Below are positions 31,271 through 44,229 of a stretch of 64,000 bases of DNA, one piece after another. Source of the DNA: Bolinopsis microptera (lineage: Eukaryota; Ctenophora; Tentaculata; Lobata; Bolinopsidae); contig NC_087083.1 in NCBI RefSeq assembly GCF_026151205.1, positions 5,000,460-5,064,459 of the forward strand, in the 5' to 3' direction. A program made the position numbers and the translations under genes. The notes beneath the pieces are model-generated. The model did no database searches. It was not told the DNA's origin and worked only from the letters and a program-made list of their open reading frames with translations. Position 1 is the first letter of the stretch; every line of letters begins with the position of its first letter.

Positions 31271-34200
31271 CAGAGCACTTTATTGTAACAATGGGAACAA
31301 TGCACTATGTTAACAGGACAGTTGCAGGAAGCAGTCAGCTGAAGTTATGCCAGGTATATTTATGTTATTAGTCATGATTTTTCCAGGCAGGTTTGGGTTA
31401 GAGTCTACACTCTGCATATTTACTTTAAAGATATTGAAACTCGATGATAGCTGAAGATTTATTGAATTTAAACCAATTTAGGGATTTCATAGTTCATATT
31501 TCTTGTTTTTATTGCCAAGCTTCTCATTTGACTAATTCTCAAAAAAGTAGTAAAAACAGTTCCTGGATTAAGCACCTGTGGTTTGAGTTTGTTAAAATGC
31601 CACAAAACTTCATACCATCACCACAACCACAGAACCGTCAACAAATGCATACCAAACATTCCCAGAAATGTTACAAATAGCCCATTTCTTCAGCCCTAAA
31701 AAGGTTCCATGCTGTGTCTCTGTGTGTCTTAATCCTGTCCTCTGATCCCCCATAAATGGACATTCCACACACAATGCGCCACAGAATGGACATTCCACAC
31801 ACAATGCGCCCGGAATTTTGATAAACGTGTATAACATACCGCTCTGTTCTCAGCATTCTGATACAATATCCTTACCAAAAAGGGTAACATTTTTCGTGAA
31901 AACTGGTATGTGATTAGGCTCGCATCACATTCCATAATCTTACACCATTGAGGGGTATTTCGGGAAATCAGTCCGTACTAGATATAATTATATTATGTGT
32001 AAGATATCACATTTGTAGAGGACCCAGAACACCTGGATCAACAAGACTTAATGTGTCACACACACACGCACACTTTCCCAAATACCGATCTGAAATTCCT
32101 CAGAACTCGATCCCACATTTTTGTGTCAGTGTTTGAATTCCAGAGTTGAATTCTACTGAGGCAGGGGAAGAGAGGTGTAAATTCCAGCTTTCCACATCGT
32201 GATGATTATTTTAAGAACATTTCAGTTTTTTCTAAATTAGACTCAGTCATGACAATGCTTTAACGAAGGTAAATTAAATAGATAAATCAAGTATCAAAGT
32301 TTCTACGTCATTCTCAAATTATTAGTTGGAAGTATTTTTTTAAACATCGTGATGAGATATATGAATTATGATACCCAAACTGTTGTAAGATTGCTTGATA
32401 TATTCAGCATCTGTTACAAAGCACATTTGGTAGCACGACTCGTATTATGCAAATATGTGAAATATGTGCGACATATGCGAGAAATATGTGGGATATTTCA
32501 AGAGGCATGGAAAATTTCCCACAAAAATGTCTAGTATGACCAGAAATCGGGCATATATATCCACGGGAGATAGTAAATGTAATCTTCTGTCCGCGGGAAC
32601 GGTTATGAGTTATTCGATTACCGTTTTACAAGGAATATATTGATAATAAGAGCACTAATCGAAGAAAATGTCACGTGATCATATCTACGAGCCTAGTTAC
32701 GTCACCCGGCCCCGGTTACGTCACATTGATACCAAATTTCCGTATTTTTAGCTGGGTTGTAAGCTGAGAGGGTGTGAGACAATGCTCGTTGGGACGGATA
32801 TCCATTTATCTCTCCTGACGTTGACTGCAGAGTACAGATGTCGATAATACTCTTGAAATGCTGATTAATATTTGCAGACAATTTGATGTATTTACACAAC
32901 TCCTCTGAATTGTAATAACAGTTAATGTCGCACATTATCGCACACTATAAACATTATCGCACATTATAAACTTTAACACAACTCCCCCGTACAATGAACC
33001 AAACCCCCATGATGAACACACACACAGACACACTCACAATAACTAGTGTATAATAACACTCTCTCCACCAATGAAATGCTTACTTTGTGCTGTTTTACGA
33101 AGAGAGGGACACCAGGTGGTAAATGTCGCTGGACTGAGCTAGGCCACACACGTACACCTATCACAATATTTACATAATAAAATTGTTAAGATTATTCGAA
33201 TTTTGTTTGATCTAGAGTGAATATCCGAAATGTTTTACAGGCTCTAATGATGTAGTTTTACAAAGAATTCAAGCTTCATACTGTGTGTTTCCCTTCATAT
33301 CCAAATGTAACATACTTACATAACATTATAGTTACTTACACTAAGTTTTTGTGTGGTGGGGTCGTTAGTGTGAGAGGTGTTTTTGCGTGTGATAATGTTT
33401 TATATTCAATAAAACGGTCAATGACATACCAGGTTATTGGTAAAGTTATGTTTAGAGAGTTTACTATTTACACGGCCCTGTGATAATTAGAGCACAAGCG
33501 CCTCGCAATGGACAAATATTTACAAATATAGCACGAATCACTGAGCCGTTACTATTGCTGTAAATATTGATCATATCATTGGCTCCATTTATTACAGGTA
33601 CATCAAGTATAAGTAGTACGTGTTTTTCCTCTCCAATCTCGGCAATGTTTGCAGTCAACTCCATTTGATTATGGAACCTCCATTTACCTCTCTCACAGGA
33701 GCGTAAAATAACACTGTATATTAGCTAGAGGTACGCTAGAGGTATGGTAAACTGTGCAGTAAAATGCATGATCCACCAGGAAATTCAGACGAATAATCTA
33801 GAAAGATCACGCAATAAGATTTACTACACAGCGCCTACATCATTTCCTGAACTAGATATAACACTTAGAATTAGTGTAACTTTACTATAAAGTATGCGTA
33901 GCATTAGACTCTGAAATAGTACGTACATTTTACGTGTAAAGTACGTGCACAATGTACTGTCACGTGTCACAACGTAAATCGCAGGGGAATATATAACATA
34001 TTAAACATACTCATAGCAATGTTGATCAGGACGCCGGCCTAAAAACAAACATTACCAAATACAGTCTCTTTCAACTTCGCAAATTATTATTATTTACACA
34101 GCACTCAGACAGTAAAACTATAAATAGAACGCTATTTAAAATACCACAGAGATTAGGAAGATAAATCATTCTGATTTCCTGGTTTTATTTCCTCAATATG

Positions 34201-36030
34201 TGTATACCAGTGCTACACAGGTATAGTACTCTATTGTTGTGTCACGTTATACATTTAACAGCAAGACTGTTTTAATAATATACTGTTATACACGAATACC
34301 GAGCTCTTTTTTCTGTGTTCATATGCCAGTGTAACTCACTGTCTAGTGTGTCTGTGTGCACTGTACAGCATTTGCTGCACATGCTGCACTGTAGACATTT
34401 CCAGTGTTATAATAAGGGTACACTAGAAGTCTTGCTGCTGTTTAATAATAATAATATATGCAGATTGTAGATCCTTCTGTTATAAGACACGATTTATAGG
34501 ATGCCATCTTAGTGGGTACTGGGTAGTTATCAACACTATAATACCTACACTCGGATATTATCAACTTTCATATCAACTCTTCTTTCAGAGAATGCACTTA
34601 TTACGATCGGATCAACATTGAATAACTGAATCGAGTGCTGAATACATTCACGAAATGCACCATGATTTCTGACGACTGTGAAGGTCCAGGTATATGACAC
34701 AATCAAATACTTCCCAAACATGGCTCATTCAGAGAGAAGGAAAACTTAGCATTGTGCGGAAAATCCGAAATTTGGTCATGATAATCTAGATCTGGTCTCA
34801 ATTCCACTTAAAGTACTTGATTCATTAATTCGAGAGGATTGCACAGGGTAACTACAGTGGGCCAGATGTGACGCAATCAAAGCTAACACTTCAACAGGCA
34901 GTATGTAACAGCCTTATATAAAATCTGTTCAGACGTCTATTCTGGTCCACACTGTAAAACTCAGCACACAATTGTAGACACACTTTTAGTATTTCACCTA
35001 ACTCAACACTAAGTCATTACACTGTGCCCCGCTTACCCACGTTTAACTGTAGTACACTGTGCAATGTAAACTGTGCACTGCTTCCCCACTGTAGCGACCA
35101 CACATAAATAATAGCTGTTATATTACATCGGAGGGGAGTGAGGCCGCCAAATTGTATTGTGTTTCACACATAGCGTGTAACTGTGTAAGTGAGTGTTATA
35201 TGTGGTTCTCATTAGAGGGGATATCGTGTGTGTCCCGGAGTGTAACATTTAATAATGTGGGTGAAGTTTATAGTTTATAATGTAACGTTTTTAGTTTATA
35301 ATGTAACGTGTTTAGTTTATAATATAGTTATGTAATACTATTACATAATGTAATAGCAATGTAACGAAAATTATGTAAAATGTGACATAATTTGTAATGT
35401 AAAAGTTCACGTATATCTCAGCTAAAAGTAACAATATGTGTGACGTTTATCTCAGTGACTGTAACAAACATTATGTATTACGAACACAAATTACACACCG
35501 ATTATGATGATCTCGGACCGAATACCGGTTTAGTTCCATCAATTAAACTTTTAACATGTCACTAGTTTACTGAACCAACTGCCAAAATATTGATTTTAGT
35601 GGACCAAAACTGGTCCGGGAATAGTAGAAGTTTCACTGTGAATGTGTGATGGTATGTATCACATAGTGGTAAAAGTGGTAAATGTGGTTAAGGATCTAGG
35701 AATTATAACAACCAATATCAGCAAATCCTCGCATCCTTCCGGTGTATATAATCAAATTACATTTTACCTTCAATAAGTGTAAAATGATAATAACAGCACA
35801 CAGTGGCTGTGTATAAGTTATTTGTGTTAAAAATTAATCCCATAAATTATGTGTGTGGCAACAAATATCTCAAATATCTTAAATATCTCACCGCATATTA
35901 TAATAAATTATCATATTATTATCTTTGACAGTCCAACTTTGAACATAGCATGTATTATTGGAGAGCATGTTTTCAGTGTTTGAGAGCGAAATGGTCAGAA
36001 TATATATTCAGGAGGGAGCAGTGATGTACA
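31271..36030. other. About 4.8 kb of intergenic sequence without a recognised gene
   Basis: Small frames occur on both strands but none has splice context or family similarity that I recognise. The longest unexplained one is on the minus strand at about 33719-33464 (85 codons, ends TAG). A duplicated motif GAATGGACATTCCACACAC lies at 31770-31810. TTTAGTTTATAATGTAACG repeats lie at about 35270-35325. Confidence 0.4.
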
Positions 36031-37310
36031 AATGTCACGTGATTATGTATTTTGTGTCACGTGATTATGTATTTTGTGTCACGTGATTATTTGAGTTTTG
36101 GATATAAATTTCAAGGTTTTGTCATATCAGACGATATTTTGTTTGTTAAACTTGGTTGGTAATTTTATTTTCAGCTAATTTTCAACTAAGTTATCAACAG
36201 CTAATCGATCAATCACTTACAGCTGGTCCAGGAGTAGCAACATATTGTATCATTGCTCCTATGTTGGCTTCAAATTGGTTACAGTTACTATACACTACTC
36301 TCACTAACTTTGAGTAGTAGACACACACTCTCTCTCTCTCTCTCTCTAATAGACTAGTCTCTACACAGAAAAGTTTAACATTCTACGCGGGAAGAAGAGC
36401 TTGGTAACCTAACCGACTAGAACCAAACCGTCTGCACTTATACAGCATCACATAACTCAAACCTCCACAAACACTAGTGACAGGAACCCATATGTCCATC
36501 TCAACCGTGGACAGAAGTTTAAAACCCTCGCATATTGGACCCACGCAGTGCAAATACCAACCCACTCCCTCCCAATGCAGTACGAAATGTCGTGAACATT
36601 TCATGCCCATATAAGGTAATAAAACTGGGCCACAAGTCCACGACAAACTCTGATTTGATTATAGAAAGGAGAATGGGGTGATATAGTTAAAGGAGCACTT
36701 AGCAAGATTCTGGTATGTGTTGATAAAAACAAGGGGGCCGGGGGGCGAACAAATTTCTCTCTTTTTGTCTTGTTAGACACTGGTTGTGAACAAGAGTTGA
36801 AGTATTTGCTGGCACTAATTATAAGGACATACCTCTCTGCACAATACATTGTGTACACTTGCGGTGACGTAGCTACAATCGTGCAATTAAACATTTAACC
36901 TAATGCAATATATGATATTGAATTGGATTCCTAACCTACACTCGGACTGTTCGTTAGCTACATCCCGCAGATAACACGTGACATGACCACGTGACCGCAA
37001 CACGTGACTACATTACCGTCTCCTATTAGTCAGCACTAATTTATACAAATTCCACGCAGGACAGAGCTGGTGCTCGAATTATTACCAAATAAGGTCATGT
37101 TTTAAAAGAGGAAAGCTGAGCGCGGGCACGTGGGCAGTCATGTGGGCGGTGTCACGTGACAGATGCGCCCACGTGACTCGGTCCTGACAATTTCATTAGT
37201 CTGTTGTGGGGAAGTTCTAGATTTTCTACCTTGCTGCGAACACTACCGGCTCACCCCTTCTTTCTGCTCTCCTGGCGCACTGGTTGGAAGGTGTGTGTCA
37301 CGTGGCACGG
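36030..37310. promoter_or_regulatory. Cluster of CACGTG E-boxes
   Basis: At least ten CACGTG sites, mostly as CACGTGAC/GTCACGTG: three in tandem 22-bp units at 36033-36085, three at 36975-37005, and four at 37126-37300. The spacing is irregular outside the tandem part. CACGTGAC is the preferred site of USF/MITF/TFE-type bHLH proteins. Whether this is a regulatory region is inference. Confidence 0.35.
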
Positions 37311-37915
37311 ATCCCGGCAGGTGATTGGCCAGTGTCCTGTGAGGGTAATTACGCATTTTGGACTGTGGTTTGAGGGGAGAATTAAAAGTTGTTAACAATT
37401 AGAATAGAAGCAGTATGATAAATATATCCTACACACACACACACGCTCACGGTCTCACATCCGCTTAACTTAAAATATCCATACATATCTTAAACATATT
37501 CATACATTTCTAACATTCCTAGAGTGTTCCACAGTAGCTTTATTACATAAATGTATTATGAGTTGACACACTCACGTTCAATAAAAGATTATGTGAAGTT
37601 CTCACTCAAGGATTAGAAATTTCTACAGATAGAGAATGCCAGTTTAAAATGAAAATTGTGTGATAATGTGAACATGTAATTATGCAGGGAACATGTAATT
37701 ATGTAGGGAGTAATTAATAATTATGCATCATGTATAATTAATGACGGAATGTATTTGTAGACCCTGTACTGCAGTGCAGTGTACGTGACTCTTGTGCAAA
37801 GAGTAGATATTAATTAAAGGATATATCATATAAAATGGTACAGTATAGATCGTGAGTCACGACTCTTCTACTGTACCACTCAAGTGTAATGTGGAGGATA
37901 TGAACGACTAGTGCA

Positions 37916-37983
37916 CAATTCGTGCACAGTTCGTGCACAATTCGTGCACAGTTAGTGCACAGTTAGTGCACATTTCGTGCAGG
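37916..37983. repeat. TTCGTGCACA minisatellite
   Basis: Six or seven copies of an 11-bp unit, GTTCGTGCACA with A/T variants; each contains the palindrome GTGCAC. Confidence 0.85.
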
Positions 37984-38369
37984 TAATTCCAGGAACACAG
38001 CCCGCACATCTGGTGTAGTAACTGTTGCTCATTGTGGCTGTGGTCAGTCAGGCTGGGGGTTACACTACGTGTCACTTAAACAAGGAGGAGTAACCAGTGT
38101 AAGGTTATTTCGTCATTAAATTTATTTTTTATTCACATCATTTCCTGGTACGTCATCCGGGTCATGCCATACTTCTGATTAAGGAGCATGATTGGTTCAG
38201 TGCTGAAGATAGCAGTGTGTGTCCTAAAATGATGTAACTGGAACCTGGAAATATCGCACCTAAATTAAATCACACAGGTTATTGTGTGTAACCATGATAA
38301 CTGTAATTGCCATGGTAACGTGAGGGGGACTTTGCTGGGGATGTTGAGATTATTGTGATGTAATGAACA

Positions 38370-38455
38370 GTGGTGACAGTTAACATTACTGTTAACGTTG
38401 CAGTTAACATTACTGTTAACGTTGCAGTTAACATTACAATAACAGTTTACATAAC
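38370..38455. repeat. GTTAACATTACT/GTTAACGTTGCA minisatellite
   Basis: Alternating 12-bp units GTTAACATTACT and GTTAACGTTGCA, about five in all. Confidence 0.8.
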
Positions 38456-38645
38456 ACAGCGTAAACGTTAACATTACACATTACACATTAATCGTTACAT
38501 TTACATGTAATGATTGTGAGAAGTGGGAACATAGCATTCATATTACAATCGACATATATATTATATATATATATATTAAGATGATATATATTATACATAA
38601 ATAATATCATCTTAAATATTTCAGTTAACATGACATAATATTTAC

Positions 38646-40096
38646 GATTGGGCGACTCCTGTCCGAAAGCGACATCTGTCCGAAAGCTGAATTAGGGATT
38701 TCGGACAGATGTCGCTATCGGACAGGAGTCGTTTTTGGCGACATCTGTCCGAATTTCGGATCATATTGTAATTTCGGTTCACATTCGCATTTCACAAGCT
38801 CACAGGTAATCTCGTGACGTTCTAAAGCTGATGTGATCCCTTAAGATCTGATCCATCGATACGTGATTGACTAGCTGAGAACAGGATCGTGCTAGCCGTA
38901 CCCTAACAAGCTGTCGATCACATCACAGGACATGAGTACATATAGGACAGCAGTATGTAGATCACTTATCGCAATCCACAATGGCAACCAATCTTCAGTT
39001 TATCCCTGGACGCAAACAAGGCTCGGAGAACCCTATCCTAAATGGCTTCAGATACGTCTTCGACAAGCGAAGTAACGACACCTACTGGAAATGTTAGGAG
39101 ATAGACACCTGGGCTTCTGGGGGCTACCAACCACAATCCATCCTCATGGACTACGAGCTCGCCATTCACAACGCAGTTGCTTCCGTGTGGCCCTCCACTA
39201 CCAGACGAGGATGTAACTTCCACTACAAGAAAGCCCTCCTGAAGCATGTTAAGCAGACCAACATCTGGGAGGAGTACCTGACTCCAAACTCTCCTGTTCG
39301 GGATTTCTTCGCGATGACTGGAGCTATTGCCTACGTACCGGAGACTGACGTCCCTCGAATCTGGAGACACCTGAAGCCCCTCCTTCCTATAGACATGGCT
39401 GAGTTTGCTTCATACTACGAAAACACTTGGATCGGGACATCAACCACCAATCCTAACTTCGCTCCCCACATGTGGAATCAACACGAAGCTGCACAGATGA
39501 GGATTCCTCGCTCATCCAACATCGCAGAAGGTTGGCATCACGGATACCATTCAATGCTGTCCTGCTCGAAGCCCACAATTTGGAAGTTCCTTGATTGCCT
39601 TAAAGCAGAACAAGCCCTTACAGACGTGAAGAAAACCAAAAGAGACGGGCGGGAACTACCTGAGCCACGTGCACCCAAATGGATCCGTTATGATCGACAA
39701 CTTCAGAGAATTGTAGATGATTACGACAACTACAGCAACCCTATGGATTTCCTTAAAGCTATCGGAAATTTGACTATGCTTTAGATTTGATTCTGTGATA
39801 TTGTATTATATTGAATTAATTTATAACATTTAAATAACATTGAAACTATTGTCCAATTTATCGACATCAAATTAAAATAAACTGTGGTAGTAAACTATGG
39901 CTCAGATCATATCTCAAATTGGACATGTTACGTATACAATTTAGCAAGTAACAGTTTAGATCATGTCTCTAATTGGAAATGTGTCGTATTGAAATCAGGT
40001 CACAATTTCGGACAGATGTCGTTTTTTTCTGGTACCCTGATTCGGACAGATGTCGCTTTCGGACAGATGTCGCTTTCGGACAGGAGTCGTGTTACC
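38646..40096. mobile_element. Mutator-like (MULE) element with 9-bp target duplication
   Basis: AATATTTAC flanks both sides (38637-38645 and 40097-40105). The inverted ends share CGACTCCTGTCCGAAAGCGA. Each end carries several further copies of TTCGGACAGATGTCGC. It encloses a FLYWCH/MULE transposase remnant on the plus strand. A 9-bp duplication is the family norm. The element is 1451 bp, much shorter than an autonomous MULE. Confidence 0.85.
38981..39784 (+). pseudogene. Collapsed FLYWCH + MULE transposase
   Basis: One frame of 268 codons is interrupted by a single TAG at 39095-39097. The part before it is a FLYWCH-type zinc-finger start (GRKQGSENPILNGFRYVFDK, YWKC). The part after it begins inside the MULE catalytic domain (SILMDYELAIHNAV, GCNFHYKKALLKH, NIAEGWHHGYHSML). 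The second half of the FLYWCH finger and the first catalytic aspartate region are missing, so an internal deletion joined the two. The C-terminal frame of 212 codons (39146-39784) is intact. I judge it inactive as a transposase. Confidence 0.75.
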
Positions 40097-40294
40097 AATA
40101 TTTACAGTTGTGGATCGAACTCCCAACAAATTAAGATTCTGGGCGTTAATGAAGTAATGAAGTCCAAGTTTATCATCGTTTAGCTGAAACATGTTATAAC
40201 TGAATGCCGAGATGAATCATTAGAGTGTAGACTGTAGAGTTTGGTTTTAAAACGGTACAACTTCGTCACCAGCCGCAGAAAAACTTCGTCACGT

Positions 40295-40380
40295 ACAGAG
40301 ATCACTTACAGAGACCACGTACAGAGACCACGTACAGAGATCACTAACAGAGACCAGTTACCACGTGCAGAGAATAAACA
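40295..40380. repeat. CACGTACAGAGA tandem repeat
   Basis: Five or six imperfect 13-14 bp units (ACCACGTACAGAG, ATCACTTACAGAG). Confidence 0.7.
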
Positions 40381-41385
40381 CAGGTAATGTTTCGTAACGA
40401 TTGATCACATTTATTTTGAATTTATCATCTGATTTATTCCTCAATTTTGCAATCTGTTATGGATAGTGGAATGCAAAGACTATTTACGATTTGTGTCGCT
40501 AATTAAATTGTCTGATGACCTTTTGAAAAGAGAAACACAAGAGATATAGTCCTTTGTCAAATTGGTAAAAATAACCAAAAAAACCACCTAATATGAGCAA
40601 GCGAGTAACAAATTCAGAAACTTATATTTGGCATCATTGTATATTGTACTCAATCATCATATTGTTATAGCATTTGAAGCGTACGTGCTCTCGTTGAAAC
40701 GATAGAAATTTAAGATAAGAAATCCTGAAAACCCCAAAATCTAAATCATCAAAATTGAAGGAATTGTGCAGGAATTTCGTACAAATTTTCTGACATGAAC
40801 AAACAACCGATTATAATTATATAATTATGCAATTGTATAATTGTATAATTATATAATTATGCAGAAAAAATCTAACACCATAATAAAAGACTTACCCTCG
40901 CCAATTTCAACATATATATCCAACTAATATTTTATATATTTTTAAAAAGTGGTGAGTAATTTCTATACATTTTGTCGAACGTTTGAGCTAAAATTGAGCC
41001 CCAATGAATGAGTCATCATCAAAATCATTCGTACACTCATAAAGAGCTCAAAAATCAAGCTGTATATTGCAAAAAATAGTAAATTAATTTTAAATAGCCT
41101 TTAAAAATCAATTTTAATACACTAAGTAAAGGCCAAATGGAAAGCATCAAGACAAACTGAGCTCAAAAAAGCCACAGTCGACTTGCGAGAGAGGAAACAT
41201 AATTATTGATGGAACTATAAAATAGAGGCGAACATACCAATATACAACATTCAAGTCCAGACCAATTTAACAACTAAAACCCTCTTGAAGAGAAATTGCT
41301 CGTTGTTAAGGGACAAGTACCTTACTTAAAACTGTAACTCAGTAAGGAATGTACCGGGTGAGAGCAGGTAAATACCATCTGGTCC
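40381..41385. other. Intergenic stretch downstream of the ADF-H gene
   Basis: AT-rich, with no recognised exon or TE end. Confidence 0.5.
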
Positions 41386-41391
41386 TTTATT
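41386..41391 (-). terminator. Candidate polyadenylation signal AATAAA for the ADF-H gene
   Basis: AATAAA on the minus strand about 235 bases past the stop codon. It is the nearest canonical hexamer I see downstream of that gene. Confidence 0.4.
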
Positions 41392-41625
41392 GGTGTGCTC
41401 CATGCCTGAAATAAGAGGGTTAAACCTGATAAACTTGATAAACTTGATCACTTATTAGTTATTAATAAAAGTTCAAATAATTTAGATAATGCCAAATAGT
41501 ATTGAACAATATTTTTAAAAACTACTTAAAGAAAGTAGTACTATGTTTACAGTGTGTCAGTTTATCAATTAAGTAATTAAATAAATACTTACATTCAAAG
41601 AGTACTTGAGAGACCAACAATACGA

Positions 41626-42561
41626 TTAACATTCTGCTAGTTTATCCTCAATAGCATCATAATCCTGTGCCTCAAACATGTTGGCAGTTTGGATGTTGGC
41701 AAACGAATTCAACATAGTTTTGAATCCCTCCCTGAAAATAACCGTTTTTAAAAACATTTCCTCATCTCAATAAGGAGCTATCAAATGCAGAAGGAAAACT
41801 CTTGAAATTTGGAGGGGGTTCTTGAAACTTATAAATGACACGAAATGTTTTATTAGCAGGATCTTTCAAATAACATGTCTAATCCGTCTTCAGCTAATGG
41901 AATTTGAAATATTCCAAAAAGATTAAGCACTGATGGTGCACATACCATGCGCTGGAGTACACCATCTTTTGTCTGATCTTGCTGCAGGTGTCAGGAATCC
42001 ACTTGAATACGAGGACTTTGTCGGTGTCAGCGCCACTACGCTTGTTCTTACACACGTAATTCATTACTACAATACAGGGTTTGTTCTGAAACTGGTCCTC
42101 CTGCAAGTTGAAAGATTAAAGCAAAGTAAAATAAAAGTAACTAAAATAAAAGTCAGCTTATCCATCATAGCATCAGTTAAAAAAGTTATTTAAACATTTA
42201 TTGACATGATTCTTGGCAAAAATTAAAATATATGCTAACCTCGCAACACAGTGATCTGAGTAAATCTACTGTAGTTTTACCCTCGGGTAAATCTTTTGCG
42301 TAAACCGTCTTCTCGATCCTGAATTGAAATTCATTAAGATCAAAAAGTGTTTATTGGTGAAAAATGTAATGCAGACAATAATTGTCCTGAAAAGATAAAA
42401 ATCACGAATGAAAACTTTCGCATAATAAGAATGAAAACTTACTCAGCAATGGTCTTGCTCATCTGAAGAGTAATGACAACCATGATAGGGTCTCTTTGTT
42501 TTCTCATGGTTTGGAGCATCTGAGTATCTTCTTCGTTGAGGGAGTAGTCCAACTTAGGCAT
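41626..42561 (-). CDS. ADF/cofilin-family (ADF-H domain) actin-binding protein
   Basis: Four exons on the minus strand, 42561-42443, 42318-42240, 42100-41946 and 41731-41626 (stop TAA), GT-AG throughout with matching phases 2, 0, 2; 152 residues. The protein is a single ADF-H domain. The most conserved part is LVFKWIPDTCSKIRQKMVYSSAW followed by a long helix (KTMLNSFANIQTANMFEAQD), aligning with the cofilin stretch that contains W-x-P and KMxYxSS. The N-terminus (MPKLDYSLNEEDTQML) lacks the regulatory serine near residue 3 of vertebrate cofilins, and the protein ends early without the last cofilin strand. Actin severing or monomer binding in the cytoplasm is expected from the family. Coactosin or GMF would be alternatives, but the W-x-P/KMVYSS pattern favours ADF/cofilin. 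Confidence 0.8.
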
Positions 42562-42934
42562 GGTTGTTTTGGACTTGTGAGTCTAGCTAATTTTTAATTG
42601 TTGTTATTTTTATTTTTAAAGTTTAGGAACAGTTTTTTTCGGTGATTTAAACCATGTTTGCCTGACATGCTTTCATAGTTTGATTCAATAGGTGACACAG
42701 TAATGTAACAGATTAACTACAGTTGGTGGCACTATGGTTTGAAGTGAGTTTGACATGGAAATTGAAGTGAAATTGGCAATCAGTTGATTCTGCTAAAGAA
42801 AGTTAGCTTCCACTCAAAACCTTTATTGATATTCTCTTTTTACAGACTTGTCACGAACTATTCAAGTTGTACAGGAAACAATGAAAGCTAGCTACACAAT
42901 GCACTTAAATGTTCCCCTCCTGGACGGGCAAAGG

Positions 42935-42990
42935 AAGACTTCTCTGAAGACTTCTCTAAAGACTTCTCTAAAGACTTCTCTAAAGACTTC
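42935..42990. repeat. AAGACTTCTCTA tandem repeat
   Basis: Four to five 13-bp units, TAAAGACTTCTC. Confidence 0.8.
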
Positions 42991-43054
42991 TAAAACCTTT
43001 TAAACTATTTTCACAACTACAATTAAATACATTTATTGAGGATACGATGTAACA

Positions 43055-43255
43055 GAGTCAGGGGGCGCACCTTAGGGGGGCGGCATTTTCCTGGATTGTA
43101 GTCTGATTTCACGGAAAAAGCGCCTTATTGGTTACTACCCTGTCGAATTTAGCGTTCGGTGGACGTGAAAAAAATATTTGGGTACCATTGTTGCTTCAGG
43201 GGGCGCAAAAAATACCCGACCTTTTTTTTTTTTTAATTATTTTTTAGGGTGGCAA
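43055..43255. mobile_element. Truncated second copy of the 25132 hAT-like MITE
   Basis: Shared landmarks with 25195-25400 are GGCGGCATTTTCCTGGA, AAGCGCCTTATT, GCGTTCGGTGGACG, AAATATTTGGGT and ATACCCGACCTTTTTTTT. Neither terminal CAGTGGCG repeat is present. Confidence 0.7.
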
Positions 43256-43765
43256 GTCCCCATACATATCATCGTACTCCGATAGTTTCACTGTGTCCTA
43301 GTTTTTGATCAAAATGAACGAATTCATCGAAAACTGGAAAATCTTATGTCGAAAAAACAATGTCGCTCAGTCCCAAATATTCTGGAAAAATTATAAAAGG
43401 GCAATGTACTGATAAGTCTGATAACTACCTCTCCACTCAGACAGAACTCAGAAAGAAACCATCTTGTACTAATCATTCATTTCAGGTGAACATATACAGG
43501 CATTTTCATCATACTTTTGAACAGGAAATCAGTAGTTGTTATGACAATCGATAGTTGTACTCAGTTCCGTTCCAGCCAATTAGACCCGGCTTTAAATGAT
43601 CACCTGAATGGAAAAATAGGTAGAGAAAGTTGTTCCAGCACCGAAGGATAAAAAGAGCAGTACCAAAAGTTTTGACATGGGAGATCTTCATCCAAAAATC
43701 CTGAAGCCCAACTGATAAGAACAAGATAGAATGAATCATGATTGCACAGGTCATGCAAATATCAA

Positions 43766-44220
43766 CGGGGGGATCATACACTTAGTACCGTACGTGACGT
43801 TGGGGGGGTGGGTCATATTTTCTTCCAAAAACACAGTTAGTACATGGTAAATTTCCCAGAAAAACAGTTAGTACATGGTACAAAGGGGGGTCTCCAACCC
43901 CAAAAAACCCATTTTACCTCAAATATCAATTTTGGGAATGGGTTTTTTGGGGTTTGAAGTTTTTTTGAATTTTTTTGAATTTTTTTCCATTTCCCCCCAA
44001 TGTTTCCCCTTTCCCTAATGTTTAATGAGCTGTTTAAAGCAATTTATGGGTGGGTATCTTATTTTATATACTAAGACACAGTTAGTACCGTGATTTCTCA
44101 ACAGTTAGTACCACAAAAGCCGGCAAAAGTCGCGAAGGGGGTGGGTGGGTCTTAATTGACAAAATTCCAAAATTACACTTAGTCGACGTCACGTACAGAA
44201 CTTAGTACCTGATCCCCCCG
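43766..44220. mobile_element. Short inverted-repeat element with CGGGGGGATCA ends
   Basis: The left end CGGGGGGATCA is matched by TGATCCCCCCG on the right, and GTACGTGACGT is matched inside by ACGTCACGTAC. It is flanked by ATATCAA on both sides (43759-43765, 44221-44227); if the border is moved one base, the duplication reads as 8 bp, ATATCAAC. The interior has repeated ACAGTTAGTAC and a GGGTTTTTTGGGGT palindrome. There is no ORF. Superfamily uncertain. Confidence 0.75.
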
Positions 44221-44229
44221 ATATCAACT

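Noticed and set aside
33464..33719. 85-codon minus-strand frame containing VLLILDVPVINGANDMINIY
   Set aside because: Ordinary-looking composition, but no family recognised, no paired exon and no supported splice sites; a chance frame cannot be excluded.
36383..36646. 87-codon Cys-rich minus-strand frame
   Set aside because: No signal peptide, no conserved pattern recognised, no neighbouring exons.
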